The notes beneath the pieces are model-generated. The model was not told the origin of the DNA. It made no database searches and saw nothing but the letters and a program-made list of their open reading frames with translations. From Campylobacter concisus (GTDB lineage: Bacteria; Campylobacterota; Campylobacteria; Campylobacterales; Campylobacteraceae), in the NCBI RefSeq assembly GCF_003048835.2, contig NZ_CP060705.1, forward strand, positions 992,001-1,056,000: DNA of 64,000 nucleotides. The letters are read 5' to 3'. A program made the position numbers and the translations under genes. Positions 53,661 to 63,415 of the stretch are shown piece after piece; position 1 is the first letter of the stretch, and the number at the start of each line of letters is the position of its first letter.

Positions 53661-54779
53661 ATGAAAGATAGTGAAATAAATGAATATTTAGCTGACTTAA
53701 AAGAGCTAACCGACATCGAAAGCCCAACTTCAAGCATCAACGGCGTAAATGAAGTTGCAGCTTGGTTTAAAAAAAGAGCTGAAATTTTAGGCTTAAAAAG
53801 TAGGAGCATAGAGCTTGACACCGACAAAGTTGCTCCTTGCCTTTTTATCTCAAACGACCTTGAGGCAAAAAGCTACGACTTTTTATTCATAGGTCACATG
53901 GACACCGTTTTTCCTGTGGGAACAAAGGCTGATGTGCTATTTAAAAAGATAGATGAGCGCATAAATGCACTTGGCGCAATCGACGATAAAGGCGGTAGCC
54001 TGCTCTCGCTCTACGTCATCAAAGAGCTTGATTTAAGCAAGCTAAAAATCGGCCTATTTTTAAACTCACACGAAGAGACTGGCTCAAATTTCGCCAAAGA
54101 CGCCATAAGAGAGCTAGCCAAGAAGTCGCGCTACGCCCTAGTTGTCGAGCCTGCAAGAGAAGATGGTTCGATGGTGGCTACTAGAAAGGGCGTGGTCTCT
54201 TATGTGCTAAATTTCCGTGGTGTTAGCGCACACGCTGGTAACCACCCAGAGCGTGGCCGTTCAGCTGTCGTGGAGGCTGCAAATTTCATCGTTGAGCTTT
54301 CAAAACTCACTGATTTTAAGGCAGGACATACATTTAATAGCATAATGACAAAAGGCGGTGACGCCCAAAACGTCGTGCCAGACTTTGCTAGCGTGACATT
54401 TGAGATGAGATATCGCCACGCTAGCTCGGTGGAGTTTTTACGCAAGAAAATGGACGAAATTTTATCTCATCAGCTCGTGCCAGACATTACTTGCGAGCGC
54501 ATACTCATAAACGAAGAAGCTCCGATGATAGACGAGATAAATTTACCAAATATCAAAAAGGTCTTTGACGAGGCTGCCGCAACAACAGGCACGAAGGTCA
54601 CTTGGGTCGATGCTGGCGGACTAAGCGATGGCAACATCAGCGCATCAGCAGGCTGTCCTACGATAGATGGCCTTGGTCCAACTGGCGGCAACATGCACAC
54701 GAAAAACGAGTATCTAGAGATAAACTCGGTCGTCAAAAAGTGCAACCTCATAGTTGAAGCTATCAAAAAACTTTCGTAG
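53661..54779 (+). CDS. M20-family metallopeptidase (glutamate carboxypeptidase/CPG2-like)
   Basis: 372 residues. The metal ligands and catalytic residues are visible in FIGHMDTVFPVGT (His, Asp), GAIDDKGGSL (bridging Asp), NSHEETGS (catalytic Glu and ligand Glu) and the final NMHTKNEYL. The dimerisation domain is at about 180-290 (HAGNHPERGRSAVVEA). It removes C-terminal residues from peptides or N-acyl amino acids. No signal peptide is present, so it acts in the cytosol. It is last of the Gate-protein operon. Confidence 0.9.
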   Translation: MKDSEINEYLADLKELTDIESPTSSINGVNEVAAWFKKRAEILGLKSRSIELDTDKVAPCLFISNDLEAKSYDFLFIGHMDTVFPVGTKADVLFKKIDERINALGAIDDKGGSLLSLYVIKELDLSKLKIGLFLNSHEETGSNFAKDAIRELAKKSRYALVVEPAREDGSMVATRKGVVSYVLNFRGVSAHAGNHPERGRSAVVEAANFIVELSKLTDFKAGHTFNSIMTKGGDAQNVVPDFASVTFEMRYRHASSVEFLRKKMDEILSHQLVPDITCERILINEEAPMIDEINLPNIKKVFDEAAATTGTKVTWVDAGGLSDGNISASAGCPTIDGLGPTGGNMHTKNEYLEINSVVKKCNLIVEAIKKLS

Positions 54780-54780
54780 T

Positions 54781-54810
54781 TTAGGCAAGCTATATGCTTG
54801 CCTAATTTTA
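54781..54810 (+). terminator. Terminator after the M20 peptidase gene
   Basis: TTAGGCAAGC and GCTTGCCTAA form a perfect 10-bp stem with a 5-base loop followed by TTTTA, directly after the stop codon. It may also serve the convergent UbiD relic. Confidence 0.85.
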
Positions 54811-54837
54811 AATTTATAACGTTACAGCAGTCAAAAC

Positions 54838-55344
54838 CTACCCAAATATCTCAAATTTATGAAAAAGCTTTGGCTCATCTTTCACCACACCACGCTTTAC
54901 AAGCTCAGCCACCACCTCGCGGTCGCAGTCAGTTTGCATAGGCCAGCCACGAGTATAGCCCTCTAGTTCGTCCTTGCTCGTCGCATCCACGCAGAAATTT
55001 TCGCCCTCGATGTAAATATCACGCAAGGCGTCGATGTTATTTGTCACACGCCAAAGTAGCATATATGGGTTTTCTAGATAGTTTTGCATATCCACAACAA
55101 CCAGTAGCTTGAAAAACTCCTTAAACGCCAAAAACTTGGCAAATAGCTCTTTTACAGGGCGATCTTTCTCAAATTTCAACACACAAATAGGCGTTTTACT
55201 CTGCTTTTTAAACTGCCTAAGCTCCCTGACATTTGGCGCAACGCTTTGAAATTTAGCCAAAAGTTCATCGTCGCTTAAGACCGTACATTTAACTCCAAAT
55301 TTACTGCAAAGTTTTTGCCAAAGTAAATTTTCACATTGACACAA
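54838..55344 (-). pseudogene. C-terminal remnant of a UbiD-family decarboxylase
   Basis: 168 residues remain of a family that is usually near 500-600. The stretch NPYMLLWRVTNNIDALRDIY with CVDATSKDELEGYTRGWP, TDCDREVV and the ending KFEIFG is the C-terminal end of Campylobacter-type UbiD/menaquinone decarboxylases. The prenylated-FMN-binding N-terminal domain is absent. The 287 bases upstream (55345-55631) carry no gene I can see and look like decayed DNA. A functional stand-alone product is possible but unlikely. Confidence 0.65.
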
Positions 55345-55631
55345 GCTCTAAATTTGCTACAAAAGCAAAACGGCCTAACAAACTGAGTTATCAGTAGTGA
55401 CGGCTTGGCTATGCGCACACAAAAACTAGCACTCACGAGAAATTTATCCACAATAGCAACGTTGTTTTAGGGATTTTGTAAAGATCAGCGCTTGCGCAGG
55501 GTGATAGGACTGCAGCGTTTTTGAAAGCACGATGATTGCAAACTACACAAGGACATAAAGTCTCGTTTAAAAGCCCTCAACTAAATCAAATTTCTAAATT
55601 TCCACTCAAGTGGCTTAAATTTAAAACCGCC

Positions 55632-56435
55632 CTACTCCAAAGCCCTCAAAACTGGTTCTGGTTTTAGCTTTACGCTTGGGGCATTTTTGCTAAAGCTTAT
55701 GAGATCCTCTGTTGTTTGTATGCTAAATGGCAGGCGAGTTAAGCAGACTTTGAAAATTTCAGCTGCTGCTATCGCGTCATTTAGGGCTCTGTGGTGAGTG
55801 TTATTTATGCCAAGAAGCTCTTTTAGCGAGCCAAGACCGTATTTTTGCGAGGCGATGGTGCGGCGGCTAAGATCGATGGTACAAAGTTTTCTATTTAGCA
55901 GTATGCCAAGGCCGATCTCATTTAGGCTGTGTGAGATAAATCCGTAGTCAAAATTTACGTTGTGTGCGATAAAAACGCTAGTCCCTAGAAAAATCTTAAA
56001 CCGCTCAAGCACATTTAGCAAATTTGGCGCACCGACTAGATCGCTAGCCTTTATGCCAGTTAGCTCTGTGATATTTTCAGGCACCACAGGAGCTGCTATA
56101 AAGCTTTCAAAGCGCCCTATTTCAGCACCATTTTTCATTTTTATAGCACCAATTTCTATTATCTGACCATTTGTAGTGCCACCAGTCGTTTCGATATCTA
56201 CAACGCAAAATTCCTGCTCGCTAATATCTCTAAATCTCGTGCCAAGCTCAATCTCGTTGCTTTCATTTCTAGTGATATCAAGCCCGAGAGTTCGCCACAT
56301 ATCAAGGTCACGCACGTCGATGAGCGATGAAATTTCCTCAATATCGCTAAATTTTAAAATAAACTCGTGATAGCCTAAATTTTGCCTAGCTAAAATTTCA
56401 ATGCTATTTTCTAAACGCTGTTTTTTTGGTTTCAA
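55632..56435 (-). CDS. DnaQ-like DEDDh 3'-5' exonuclease
   Basis: 267 residues. An N-terminal extension of about 75 residues precedes the exonuclease. Exo I is CVVDIETTGGTTNGQIIEIG, exo II HNVNFDYGFIS and exo III HRALNDAIAAAEIF, so the DEDDh set is complete. It resembles the epsilon subunit of DNA polymerase III; whether it is the replicative proofreader or a paralogue cannot be told. It overlaps rpe by 4 bases. Confidence 0.88.
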   Translation of the reverse strand: MKPKKQRLENSIEILARQNLGYHEFILKFSDIEEISSLIDVRDLDMWRTLGLDITRNESNEIELGTRFRDISEQEFCVVDIETTGGTTNGQIIEIGAIKMKNGAEIGRFESFIAAPVVPENITELTGIKASDLVGAPNLLNVLERFKIFLGTSVFIAHNVNFDYGFISHSLNEIGLGILLNRKLCTIDLSRRTIASQKYGLGSLKELLGINNTHHRALNDAIAAAEIFKVCLTRLPFSIQTTEDLISFSKNAPSVKLKPEPVLRALE

Positions 56436-57079
56436 AACTCAAGCTTTATGGCGCGAATGGCTTGTTCGTATGAATTTGATGAGAAGATATAGCTGCCAGC
56501 CACCAAGACATCAGCTCCAGCCTCTTCAAGATCAGGCGCATTTAGTCCATTTACACCGCCATCTACTTCGATGAGACACTTGGCGTTTTTGCGCTCTATT
56601 AGCTCTCTTAGTGCCCTTGTTTTCTCAAGCACGACTGGCATAAATTTCTGACCGCCAAAGCCAGGATTTACGCTCATTAATAGTACCATATCGACTTCAT
56701 CGATGATATGCTCGATCGCGCTAACTGGCGTGTGCGGATTTAGCACGATACCAGGGCCAACGCCGTTTTTTCTGATGTGATCGATAAGTCTCATGGGGTG
56801 CTTCTCTTCTTCTATGTGAAAGGTTAGAAATTTTGGCTTTAGTGGCAAGAAAAGGTCAGCAAAAAATGAGTTATTTTCAACCATTAGATGTATGTCAAGT
56901 GGCTTTGTAGCAGCCTTTGCAACGGCACTTACCACAACTGGTCCGATGGTTAAATTTGGCACAAAATGCCCATCCATAACATCAACATGTACCAGATCGC
57001 ACCCAGCCTCGCAAATGGCTCTTATCTCAGCTGCCAAATTTCCGAAATCAGCCGACAAAATACTAGGTGCAACGTACAT
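56432..57079 (-). CDS. rpe: Ribulose-phosphate 3-epimerase
   Basis: 215 residues, a complete TIM barrel. PSILSADFGNL is at the start, the metal/catalytic site is LVHVDVMDGHFVPNLTIGP, followed by PLDIHLMVENNS, VNPGFGGQKFMP and EVDGGVN. It interconverts ribulose-5-phosphate and xylulose-5-phosphate. It sits in an operon behind two putative signalling genes and before the exonuclease. Confidence 0.96.
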   Translation of the reverse strand: MYVAPSILSADFGNLAAEIRAICEAGCDLVHVDVMDGHFVPNLTIGPVVVSAVAKAATKPLDIHLMVENNSFFADLFLPLKPKFLTFHIEEEKHPMRLIDHIRKNGVGPGIVLNPHTPVSAIEHIIDEVDMVLLMSVNPGFGGQKFMPVVLEKTRALRELIERKNAKCLIEVDGGVNGLNAPDLEEAGADVLVAGSYIFSSNSYEQAIRAIKLEF

Positions 57080-57088
57080 TTTAAATCC

Positions 57089-58462
57089 TTATTTGCTTAT
57101 AAAAATCACGCCAGTTTGGCTCTCTTTTGCATTTAATGTGGCAAAAATTCCACTGCTTGCTCTGTCAAAAAACATCTCATTTTCGTAAAATTTAAAGTTG
57201 CTAAGCTTTACCTTTAAATTTCTCTCGATGAAAATGTCTAAAATTTTGCTTGCAATGATACTAAAAATTTGAGAAAATCCGCTTAAACAGCCACACTCCA
57301 GATCGCCATTATCTGAAAAAATGGAGCAAATTTTGCTAAGCTTGTCCTTTTTAACACCAAGCAAAATTCTCATCTGTATATCGCCATAAAAGAGCACGCA
57401 AGCCCTCAGATAGTCATTTTCACCCTCTACGTTAAAGTTGCTAATCTTTGCATCAAGGCATAAAATTTCACTCTCTATCAAAGGCGAGAGCACGTCTGTG
57501 ACACTTGAGATCACAAGTGGCAAAAACTCAACTAAGCTTTTATTCATCTTTGTAGGCTCAATGTCGATAAGGCGCTTTTTAAAATAGAGCGTCGAGTCAT
57601 CTTTGAAAAAATCATCCATCTTTTTATATAAAAGTATCTTTGCTGCTTTTAAATTTGAGGCAAGTGTATCTGAGATGTTGCCCTCATTTAAGCCGCAAAT
57701 CGCCAATATACCGCCACTTTTTTGGCTCAGCTCAGATAGCTTTATCAAAAAACTAGCACCTATGGTATTTAAAGCACCGACCGAATCAGACCAAAAAACA
57801 AAGAATTTAAAGCCTATCTTTTGTAATCTTTCGTGAAATTTATAGTCAAAATTCTGCACAAAAGAGCTATCTATGAGCCCTACTGTCTTGTAAATGACGA
57901 CGTCGCCTCTTACAAAGGTGCTAAACTCTTTTTTGCCTAAAACGATGTGATTTAGGGTACTGATGGTGTATTTGTAAGCTTGCTTGGCCGCGTTAAATTC
58001 TTCCACGCTTTTTACAAATTTACACTTGTAACACTTTTGCTCCAAAAGCGAGTTGATGTAGTCTTTATACTGCTCATTTTTGTTATAAATCACGATGGCT
58101 TCGCTACTATCTGCTAGCGTATCGTTTAAAAATAGCGTCGCAACTTTTTCATTTTCAAAGAGTGAAAATCTCAAAATATTTTTTGAAGTCTTTGCCACAA
58201 GCTCGTAAAAAGTATCGTCATAGTCGCAAACTGCAAACTCAGCGCCTATCTGCTTAGCTATGCCTGAGAGATGCTCGCACGTGCTATTTAGCCAAAGCGG
58301 GCTAAAAAAGGTGACATTTTTTAATGAAAGCAAAATAGCACTTATCTGCCTTGCACAAATTTGCTCCACATCGGCCTTTTTGATACTTGAAGGGGTGATA
58401 TTAACCTCCAAAAATCCAAATGGCCTAACAATGGCCAAAGAGCCCTCAAAAGTTACTTTCAT
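57089..58462 (-). CDS. STAS-like / CheX-like protein of unknown function
   Basis: 457 residues, cytosolic. The N-terminal about 100 residues (GSLAIVRPFGFLEVNITPSS) and a middle segment (RGDVVIYKTVGLIDSSFVQN, then GASFLIKLSELSQKSGGILA) look like two STAS-type domains. The C-terminal 150 residues (EFLPLVISSVTDVLSPLIES, with a repeated SQIFSIIASKILDIF helix) resemble CheX-like phosphatase folds. It overlaps the HDOD-like gene by 4 bases. It may be a signalling adaptor; function is not known to me. Confidence 0.6.
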   Translation of the reverse strand: MKVTFEGSLAIVRPFGFLEVNITPSSIKKADVEQICARQISAILLSLKNVTFFSPLWLNSTCEHLSGIAKQIGAEFAVCDYDDTFYELVAKTSKNILRFSLFENEKVATLFLNDTLADSSEAIVIYNKNEQYKDYINSLLEQKCYKCKFVKSVEEFNAAKQAYKYTISTLNHIVLGKKEFSTFVRGDVVIYKTVGLIDSSFVQNFDYKFHERLQKIGFKFFVFWSDSVGALNTIGASFLIKLSELSQKSGGILAICGLNEGNISDTLASNLKAAKILLYKKMDDFFKDDSTLYFKKRLIDIEPTKMNKSLVEFLPLVISSVTDVLSPLIESEILCLDAKISNFNVEGENDYLRACVLFYGDIQMRILLGVKKDKLSKICSIFSDNGDLECGCLSGFSQIFSIIASKILDIFIERNLKVKLSNFKFYENEMFFDRASSGIFATLNAKESQTGVIFISK

Positions 58463-59205
58463 TTTCTAAGAGCCTTTTTTAAATTTATAACCATATCAGC
58501 CGAAGCATGGACGCTAACATCGGTGATCCTATCGATGCCAAAGTCAAAAAATTTAGCAGTGCTAGCCTCATAGGAGAGCAAAATTTTAAAGTATTTTAAA
58601 ACCAAAACCTCTTCTCTGGTGAGCCTATCGCTCTCCCATCCTGCAAGCTTTAAAAGCACTCCAAATAGCGAAATATCAAACCTTCGCTGCAATATCCTAT
58701 CAAAGCTCATATCAGAAAAACCAACGATATGTTTAAGCGAGTGCGGATACTTTAAAAAGATCAGCTCGCAAAATATAAGAAGAATGAGCGCGTAGGCAGC
58801 TAGAAATAAATTTTTTTGATTTTTTAGCCCAAGGTAGTTTAGAAGCTTGCTCCAGTCAGATAGAAATTTGGCATTAAACTCCATCATCGAGTATAAATTT
58901 ACACCAAAATTTTTATATCTTTTTGGAGATTTGATAAAAACAAAATAAGAGCAAATTATCATTTTTAGGTTGTCTATGCCTAGCGGATAAGCCATCGCAT
59001 AGATATCTCTAGTGTGGTTTTGAACGCCAAAATCGCCTAAATTTACTATCGTTGCAAAGTACGCTTTAAAAGTCTCACTCCCCCTAAAAAGCTCCATAGC
59101 AGTAGTGATGTCGCCCTCATCCAAGTGCTTTTGGCACTCATAAAAAACATCGGGCATTGTATAGATAAAATTTGAAATTTCATCTATTTGATTTTTAGTT
59201 AGCAT
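58459..59205 (-). CDS. HDOD-like domain protein
   Basis: 248 residues, all helical, no membrane segment convincing enough to call. The pattern around 45-105 (VNLGDFGVQNHTRDIYAMAY, then PLGIDNLKMIICSYFVF) resembles HDOD domains, which are inactive HD-like modules in bacterial signalling. It heads the operon HDOD, STAS/CheX-like, rpe, dnaQ-like. The domain call is by eye. Confidence 0.55.
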   Translation of the reverse strand: MLTKNQIDEISNFIYTMPDVFYECQKHLDEGDITTAMELFRGSETFKAYFATIVNLGDFGVQNHTRDIYAMAYPLGIDNLKMIICSYFVFIKSPKRYKNFGVNLYSMMEFNAKFLSDWSKLLNYLGLKNQKNLFLAAYALILLIFCELIFLKYPHSLKHIVGFSDMSFDRILQRRFDISLFGVLLKLAGWESDRLTREEVLVLKYFKILLSYEASTAKFFDFGIDRITDVSVHASADMVINLKKALRK

Positions 59206-59356
59206 TTTTGTTTTACCGATTTTTTATTTTGGGGCTATTTTAGCCTTAATTAAATAAAAAATCAACAAAACTTATAAATATAAATCTTCATTTTAAGCAA
59301 TACTTTGGTTTTGTTTAGATAAAATCAGCAGAAATTTTTGTTTATAAGGAAAAAAA

Positions 59357-59548
59357 ATGTCAAAAAGATGTGCGATAACTGGCAAAGGACCAATGGTAGG
59401 CAACAACGTGAGCCACGCCAACAATAAAACTAAAAGAAGATTTTTACCAAATCTTAGAACTATCCGTGTTACTCTAGAAGATGGCACAACAAGAAGAATA
59501 AAAGTTGCTGCTTCTACTCTAAGAACCATGAAAAAACAGTCAAACTAA
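59357..59548 (+). CDS. rpmB: 50S ribosomal protein L28
   Basis: 63 residues. [20 protein letters not shown] and [15 protein letters not shown] are the family signature. The CxxC zinc pair of some L28 forms is absent, so it is the zinc-free type. AAGGAAAAAAA precedes the ATG. The K+ channel-like gene follows 22 bases downstream. Confidence 0.96.
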   Translation: MSKRCAITGKGPMVGNNVSHANNKTKRRFLPNLRTIRVTLEDGTTRRIKVAASTLRTMKKQSN

Positions 59549-59570
59549 GAGATAAAATGAAGAGGAATTT

Positions 59571-60701
59571 ATGTCTTTTCTCTCAAGACTTTTAAAATTC
59601 CTCAACTGGTCAAACTCCGCAAAACCAGAAATAAGCCTAGATACTGAGCTTTACGAACAACTAAAACCTTTTAGATTTCCACTAATTTCAGTCGTACTAC
59701 TGTTACTTTTTGGAACACTTGGCTATATCTTTATAGATAACTTCTCTCTCATAGATGCCTTTTACCAAGCAGGCATGACCTTCACGACGGTCGGTTTTAC
59801 CGAAGTTGCGTCTATAACTCCAAAGGGGCGAATTTTTACTATAACATTTATCCTTGTTGGCTTCATCATTTTCACGCTATCAATCGGTATCGTTGTAGAA
59901 GTTCTAAAAAGAGGCACATTAATTAGCATTTTAAAGGAAAGGCGCATGCTTTACAAGATCGCAAGACTAAAAAATCACTTCGTTATTTGTTATCACAACC
60001 TCTACACGATCGAGCTTAGCGCTCAGTTTCGTGAAAATCACATACCGTTTGTAGTGGTTGACGATAGAGAAGATATCGCAGAAATAGCTCAAATTTACAA
60101 GTATCCATACTTCATAAAAGCTCAGCCTCATACTCAAATCGCCTTTTTAAAAACGCATCTATCAAGTGCAAAAGGCTTAATCACTCTTAGCCCAAATATC
60201 GCTGATAATATCGCACTTATCGCATCTGTTAGACTTTATGAAAAAGAGATAGACCGCAAAAAACCTTACCACATCATCACAAACTCAGATAGCGAAGATG
60301 ACACACAAAGGCTAAAAAAACTTGGTGCTGATAACGTCGTAAGCCCATCTCGCCTAGTTGCACAGCGCCTAAGTGCCATGAGCGTAAGACCTGATATGGA
60401 AAATTTACTCGAGCAATTTCTATACACAAAAAGCTCGCCTATTGACATAGAAGAAATTCTTGTGCCTGATTACTCTTGGATCAGGTTTAAAAGACTAAAA
60501 GAGACACACCTAAGAAATATCACGAATGCTGACGTGGTAGGCATTAGAGACATAAATAACAAATTTATCCCTATGCCAAATGGCGATACTCTAATCGGCA
60601 CTGGCACAAAGCTTTTAGTCATCGGCACAGTTGATGGCATACGCCTAACCAAACGCCTAGTAAAGAGCAAACACAAGCCAGAAGAACTAAAATACGTTTA
60701 G
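59571..60701 (+). CDS. Two-helix K+ channel-like protein with RCK (TrkA) domains
   Basis: 376 residues. Membrane helices at about 35-55 and 87-110 enclose a pore loop with filter TTVGFTEV (72-79), where classical channels have TVGYG. A TrkA_N/RCK domain follows (about 133-250), but the dinucleotide glycine motif is replaced by VICYHNLYT, and a TrkA_C domain (about 285-370) ends the protein. The layout is that of MthK-type channels. The altered filter and lost glycine motif suggest changed gating or selectivity. GAGGAATTT precedes the ATG. Confidence 0.82.
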   Translation: MSFLSRLLKFLNWSNSAKPEISLDTELYEQLKPFRFPLISVVLLLLFGTLGYIFIDNFSLIDAFYQAGMTFTTVGFTEVASITPKGRIFTITFILVGFIIFTLSIGIVVEVLKRGTLISILKERRMLYKIARLKNHFVICYHNLYTIELSAQFRENHIPFVVVDDREDIAEIAQIYKYPYFIKAQPHTQIAFLKTHLSSAKGLITLSPNIADNIALIASVRLYEKEIDRKKPYHIITNSDSEDDTQRLKKLGADNVVSPSRLVAQRLSAMSVRPDMENLLEQFLYTKSSPIDIEEILVPDYSWIRFKRLKETHLRNITNADVVGIRDINNKFIPMPNGDTLIGTGTKLLVIGTVDGIRLTKRLVKSKHKPEELKYV

Positions 60702-60833
60702 TTTTTGCATTTGGTTTGTGGCATAAATTTGACTCAACCACTATATACTAGAAGCTTTTATAGATCTAAATTTAGATAGCCAAACATTTACAAAGCCTTG
60801 TTAGAATTTATAAATTTTTTACAGGAGCTACGT

Positions 60834-61040
60834 ATGTTACACGAATACACTGATCTCATAAATGAGTTGAAAAAAGTAGATGTTCATTTTGCCGCACTTT
60901 GCAAAAAGCATGACGAGCTAAATGAAAAAATAGACAGTAAAGCTGCACAAGCCTCTGAGCTTGATGCCTTGAAAAAAGAAAAATTAAAACTAAAAGACGA
61001 AATTTACGCCCAAATTTTAAAATACAAAGAGCAAAAATAA
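60834..61040 (+). CDS. DUF465/YdcH-like small coiled-coil protein
   Basis: 68 residues from the ATG at 60834 with AGGAG upstream; a longer in-frame start adds 12 residues across the ribosome site. Two antiparallel helices (LINELKKVDVHFAALCKKHD and LDALKKEKLKLKDEIYAQIL) match the YdcH family. Function is unknown. Confidence 0.8.
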   Translation: MLHEYTDLINELKKVDVHFAALCKKHDELNEKIDSKAAQASELDALKKEKLKLKDEIYAQILKYKEQK

Positions 61041-61119
61041 GCAAAATTCAAACTAATAGTGGAGCCAAATTTCGCTTAGCTTGCATTATTTTGAGCTTTT
61101 ACTAGACTACAAATTTAAA

Positions 61120-61141
61120 AAGCCCAAATTTCTTTGGGCTT
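61120..61141. terminator. Bidirectional terminator between the DUF465 gene and htpG
   Basis: AAGCCCAAA and TTTGGGCTT form a perfect 9-bp stem with a 4-base loop. It is preceded by A-rich and followed by T-containing sequence, placed between convergent genes. Confidence 0.75.
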
Positions 61142-61148
61142 ACAAATT

Positions 61149-63005
61149 TTATATAGCTTTTATCATCACTTTTGTTAGAAGTTCTGAAAATTTAGCTGGA
61201 TTTTCTAGGCTCATACCCTCATTTAGCCTTGCCATATCAAGAAGCAAAGGCGCTATATCATAAACCATCGCCTCGTTTTTCTCAAGTTTTGCGAAAATTT
61301 CATGATCAGCATTTATCTCCAAGATCGGCTTAACTTTTGGAGCATTTGCGCCTTGTCCCATCTGTTTTAGCATCTCTTGCATAGCGTAATCAGGATCGTT
61401 TTTGTCATATATTAGCACCGCAGCCGAGCTTGAGAGCCTTGAGCTTAGTCTAACGTCTTTTACCTCGTCTTTTAATATCTCTTTCATCTTAACAAGTGTG
61501 TTTGCAACCTTGCTCTCATCGACCTTCTCGTCGTTTTTGATCTCGTCGTTGATATCAGCGTGCGAGACTGATTTTAGAGGTGTTTTGTCAAATTCATTGA
61601 CCATTGGCATGACGATCGTGTCGATCTCTTCATCCATTATTAATACTTCGATGTCGTTTTTCTTAAAGCTCTCAAGAAGCGGCGAATTTCTTAGCATATT
61701 TTCGTTGTTGCCGCTGATGTAGTAGATCGACTTTTGATCCTCTTTCATCGCCTCTTTGTACTCTTTTAAACTGATAAGCCCGTCTCTTTTTGAGCTTTTA
61801 AACAGGCAAAGATCTAAAATTTGCTCTTTTTCAGCATTAAAGCCATAAAGTCCCTCTTTTAAAACCTTGCCAAATAGTTTGTAAAATTTTATGTATTTTT
61901 CGCGGTCGTTATCTTTTACTTTTACAAGCTCACTTAAAATTTTCTTCACACTTTGCTCTTTAACAGTTCGCATTATCGCATTTTCTTGCAAAATTTCGCG
62001 GCTAACATTTAGCGGCAGATCCTCAACATCGATCACGCCTTTGATAAATCTTAAATACGGTGGCAAAAGCTCTTTTGCATCGTCAGTTATAAAAACCCTC
62101 TTCACATAGAGCTTCACGCCACTTTGATAATCAACCCTAAAGAGATCAAACGGCTCAGTGCTTGGCACATAAAATAGCGTCGAATACTCGATCTTGCCCT
62201 CGGCCTTTGTGTGGATATAAAGTAGCGGGTCGCTGCTGTCGTGTGAAATTTGCTTATAAAAGTCGTTGTAGTCTTGCTCTTTGAGGCTTGATTTGCTTAC
62301 TCTCCAAAGCGCATTTGCCTTGTTTATCTGCTCATTTTTGCTCTCGTATGTGCCTTCTTTTTCGCCTTCTTTTGGTGCGACGTAGCTCTCTTTATCCATA
62401 AATATAGGATAAGGGATGTGGTTTGAATACTTTTTGACTATCTCCTCTATGCGCCAAGAATTTGCAAATTCATCGTCGTTTAAATGCAGGATTATATCCG
62501 TGCCAAAGCCATCTTTGCTAGCCTCTTCGATCTCGTAGCTTTTTGCGTCAGATGTCCATTTATAGGCTTTCTCACCAAGCGCACGTTTGCTTATGACTTC
62601 GATCTTGCTTGCCACCATAAATGCTGAGTAAAAGCCCACACCAAACTGGCCAATGAGCGAGCTATCTTTCTTTGCATCGCCGCTTAAGCTTTGCATAAAG
62701 CCCTTTGTACCACTTCTTGCAATGGTGCCTAAATTTGCGATAAGCTCATCTTTATCCATGCCGATACCGTTGTCGCTGATAGTTAAAATTTTGGCTTTTT
62801 CATCGACCTTTATGTCGATCCTTGGAGTATAGCTTAAGCTTTTATACTTTTCATCTGTCAAGCATAGGTAGTTTAGCTTGTCAAGTGCGTCGTTTGAGTT
62901 TGATATGAGCTCTCTTAAAAATATCTCTTTATTTGAGTAAAGAGAGTGGATCATTAAATTTAAAAGGTCATTGACCTCGGTCTGAAATTCAAATTTATCT
63001 GCCAT
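61149..63005 (-). CDS. htpG: Chaperone HtpG (Hsp90)
   Basis: 618 residues, full length. The GHKL ATPase domain has [14 protein letters not shown] (about 31-44), DNGIGM (about 78-83) and [13 protein letters not shown] (about 120-132). The middle domain has the catalytic-loop Arg region [10 protein letters not shown]-terminal dimerisation domain ends the protein. It folds clients under stress. The upstream region holds a TATAAT box and a HAIR-like operator. Confidence 0.96.
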   Translation of the reverse strand: MADKFEFQTEVNDLLNLMIHSLYSNKEIFLRELISNSNDALDKLNYLCLTDEKYKSLSYTPRIDIKVDEKAKILTISDNGIGMDKDELIANLGTIARSGTKGFMQSLSGDAKKDSSLIGQFGVGFYSAFMVASKIEVISKRALGEKAYKWTSDAKSYEIEEASKDGFGTDIILHLNDDEFANSWRIEEIVKKYSNHIPYPIFMDKESYVAPKEGEKEGTYESKNEQINKANALWRVSKSSLKEQDYNDFYKQISHDSSDPLLYIHTKAEGKIEYSTLFYVPSTEPFDLFRVDYQSGVKLYVKRVFITDDAKELLPPYLRFIKGVIDVEDLPLNVSREILQENAIMRTVKEQSVKKILSELVKVKDNDREKYIKFYKLFGKVLKEGLYGFNAEKEQILDLCLFKSSKRDGLISLKEYKEAMKEDQKSIYYISGNNENMLRNSPLLESFKKNDIEVLIMDEEIDTIVMPMVNEFDKTPLKSVSHADINDEIKNDEKVDESKVANTLVKMKEILKDEVKDVRLSSRLSSSAAVLIYDKNDPDYAMQEMLKQMGQGANAPKVKPILEINADHEIFAKLEKNEAMVYDIAPLLLDMARLNEGMSLENPAKFSELLTKVMIKAI

Positions 63006-63074
63006 TTTCTTTTTCCTTGTTTTTAAATTTCTTTGGCAGATTATAGCACAAAGTGATAAAAAAATACTCTTAGC

Positions 63075-63095
63075 ATTGATAGTAATGCTATCAAG
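63075..63095 (-). promoter_or_regulatory. HAIR-like inverted repeat upstream of htpG (possible HspR site)
   Basis: On the minus strand CTTGATA-N7-TATCAAT resembles the HspR operator CTTGAGT-N7-ACTCAAG in spacing and outer bases. It lies about 30 bases upstream of the htpG -10 box. HspR controls chaperone genes in Helicobacter and Campylobacter, so heat-shock control of htpG is plausible. Confidence 0.45.
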
Positions 63096-63376
63096 TTTTT
63101 TTATAAAAATTTTTAGACATATATGATAATTTTTTTTAAATAAAAATAAAAATTTATATTTAATTTTTTTATTATTAAAAAAATACTAGTTTGTATAGTA
63201 TTTATTTAAAAATAATGCAAATCTTTTTATAAAATGTTGCTAGCTTGCTTTACAAAAATAAGAGACAAATATCTATATAAATAGATATCAAAAGAAAAAA
63301 ACAATAAATTTAAGCCCTTTGGTTAAAAATTCAAATGTTTTATCTATATTTTCTAATACAAGAGGTTGTAAATTTA

Positions 63377-63415
63377 AAAACTAAAACATAACAGCCCTGT
63401 GATGTTTTTAGTTTT
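63377..63415. other. Long AT-rich stem-loop, isolated
   Basis: AAAACTAAAACAT pairs with ATGTTTTTAGTTTT (one extra A/T), and ACA-GCCC-TGT continues the stem at the tip. No gene ends nearby. It might terminate or form part of an unannotated small RNA. Confidence 0.35.
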
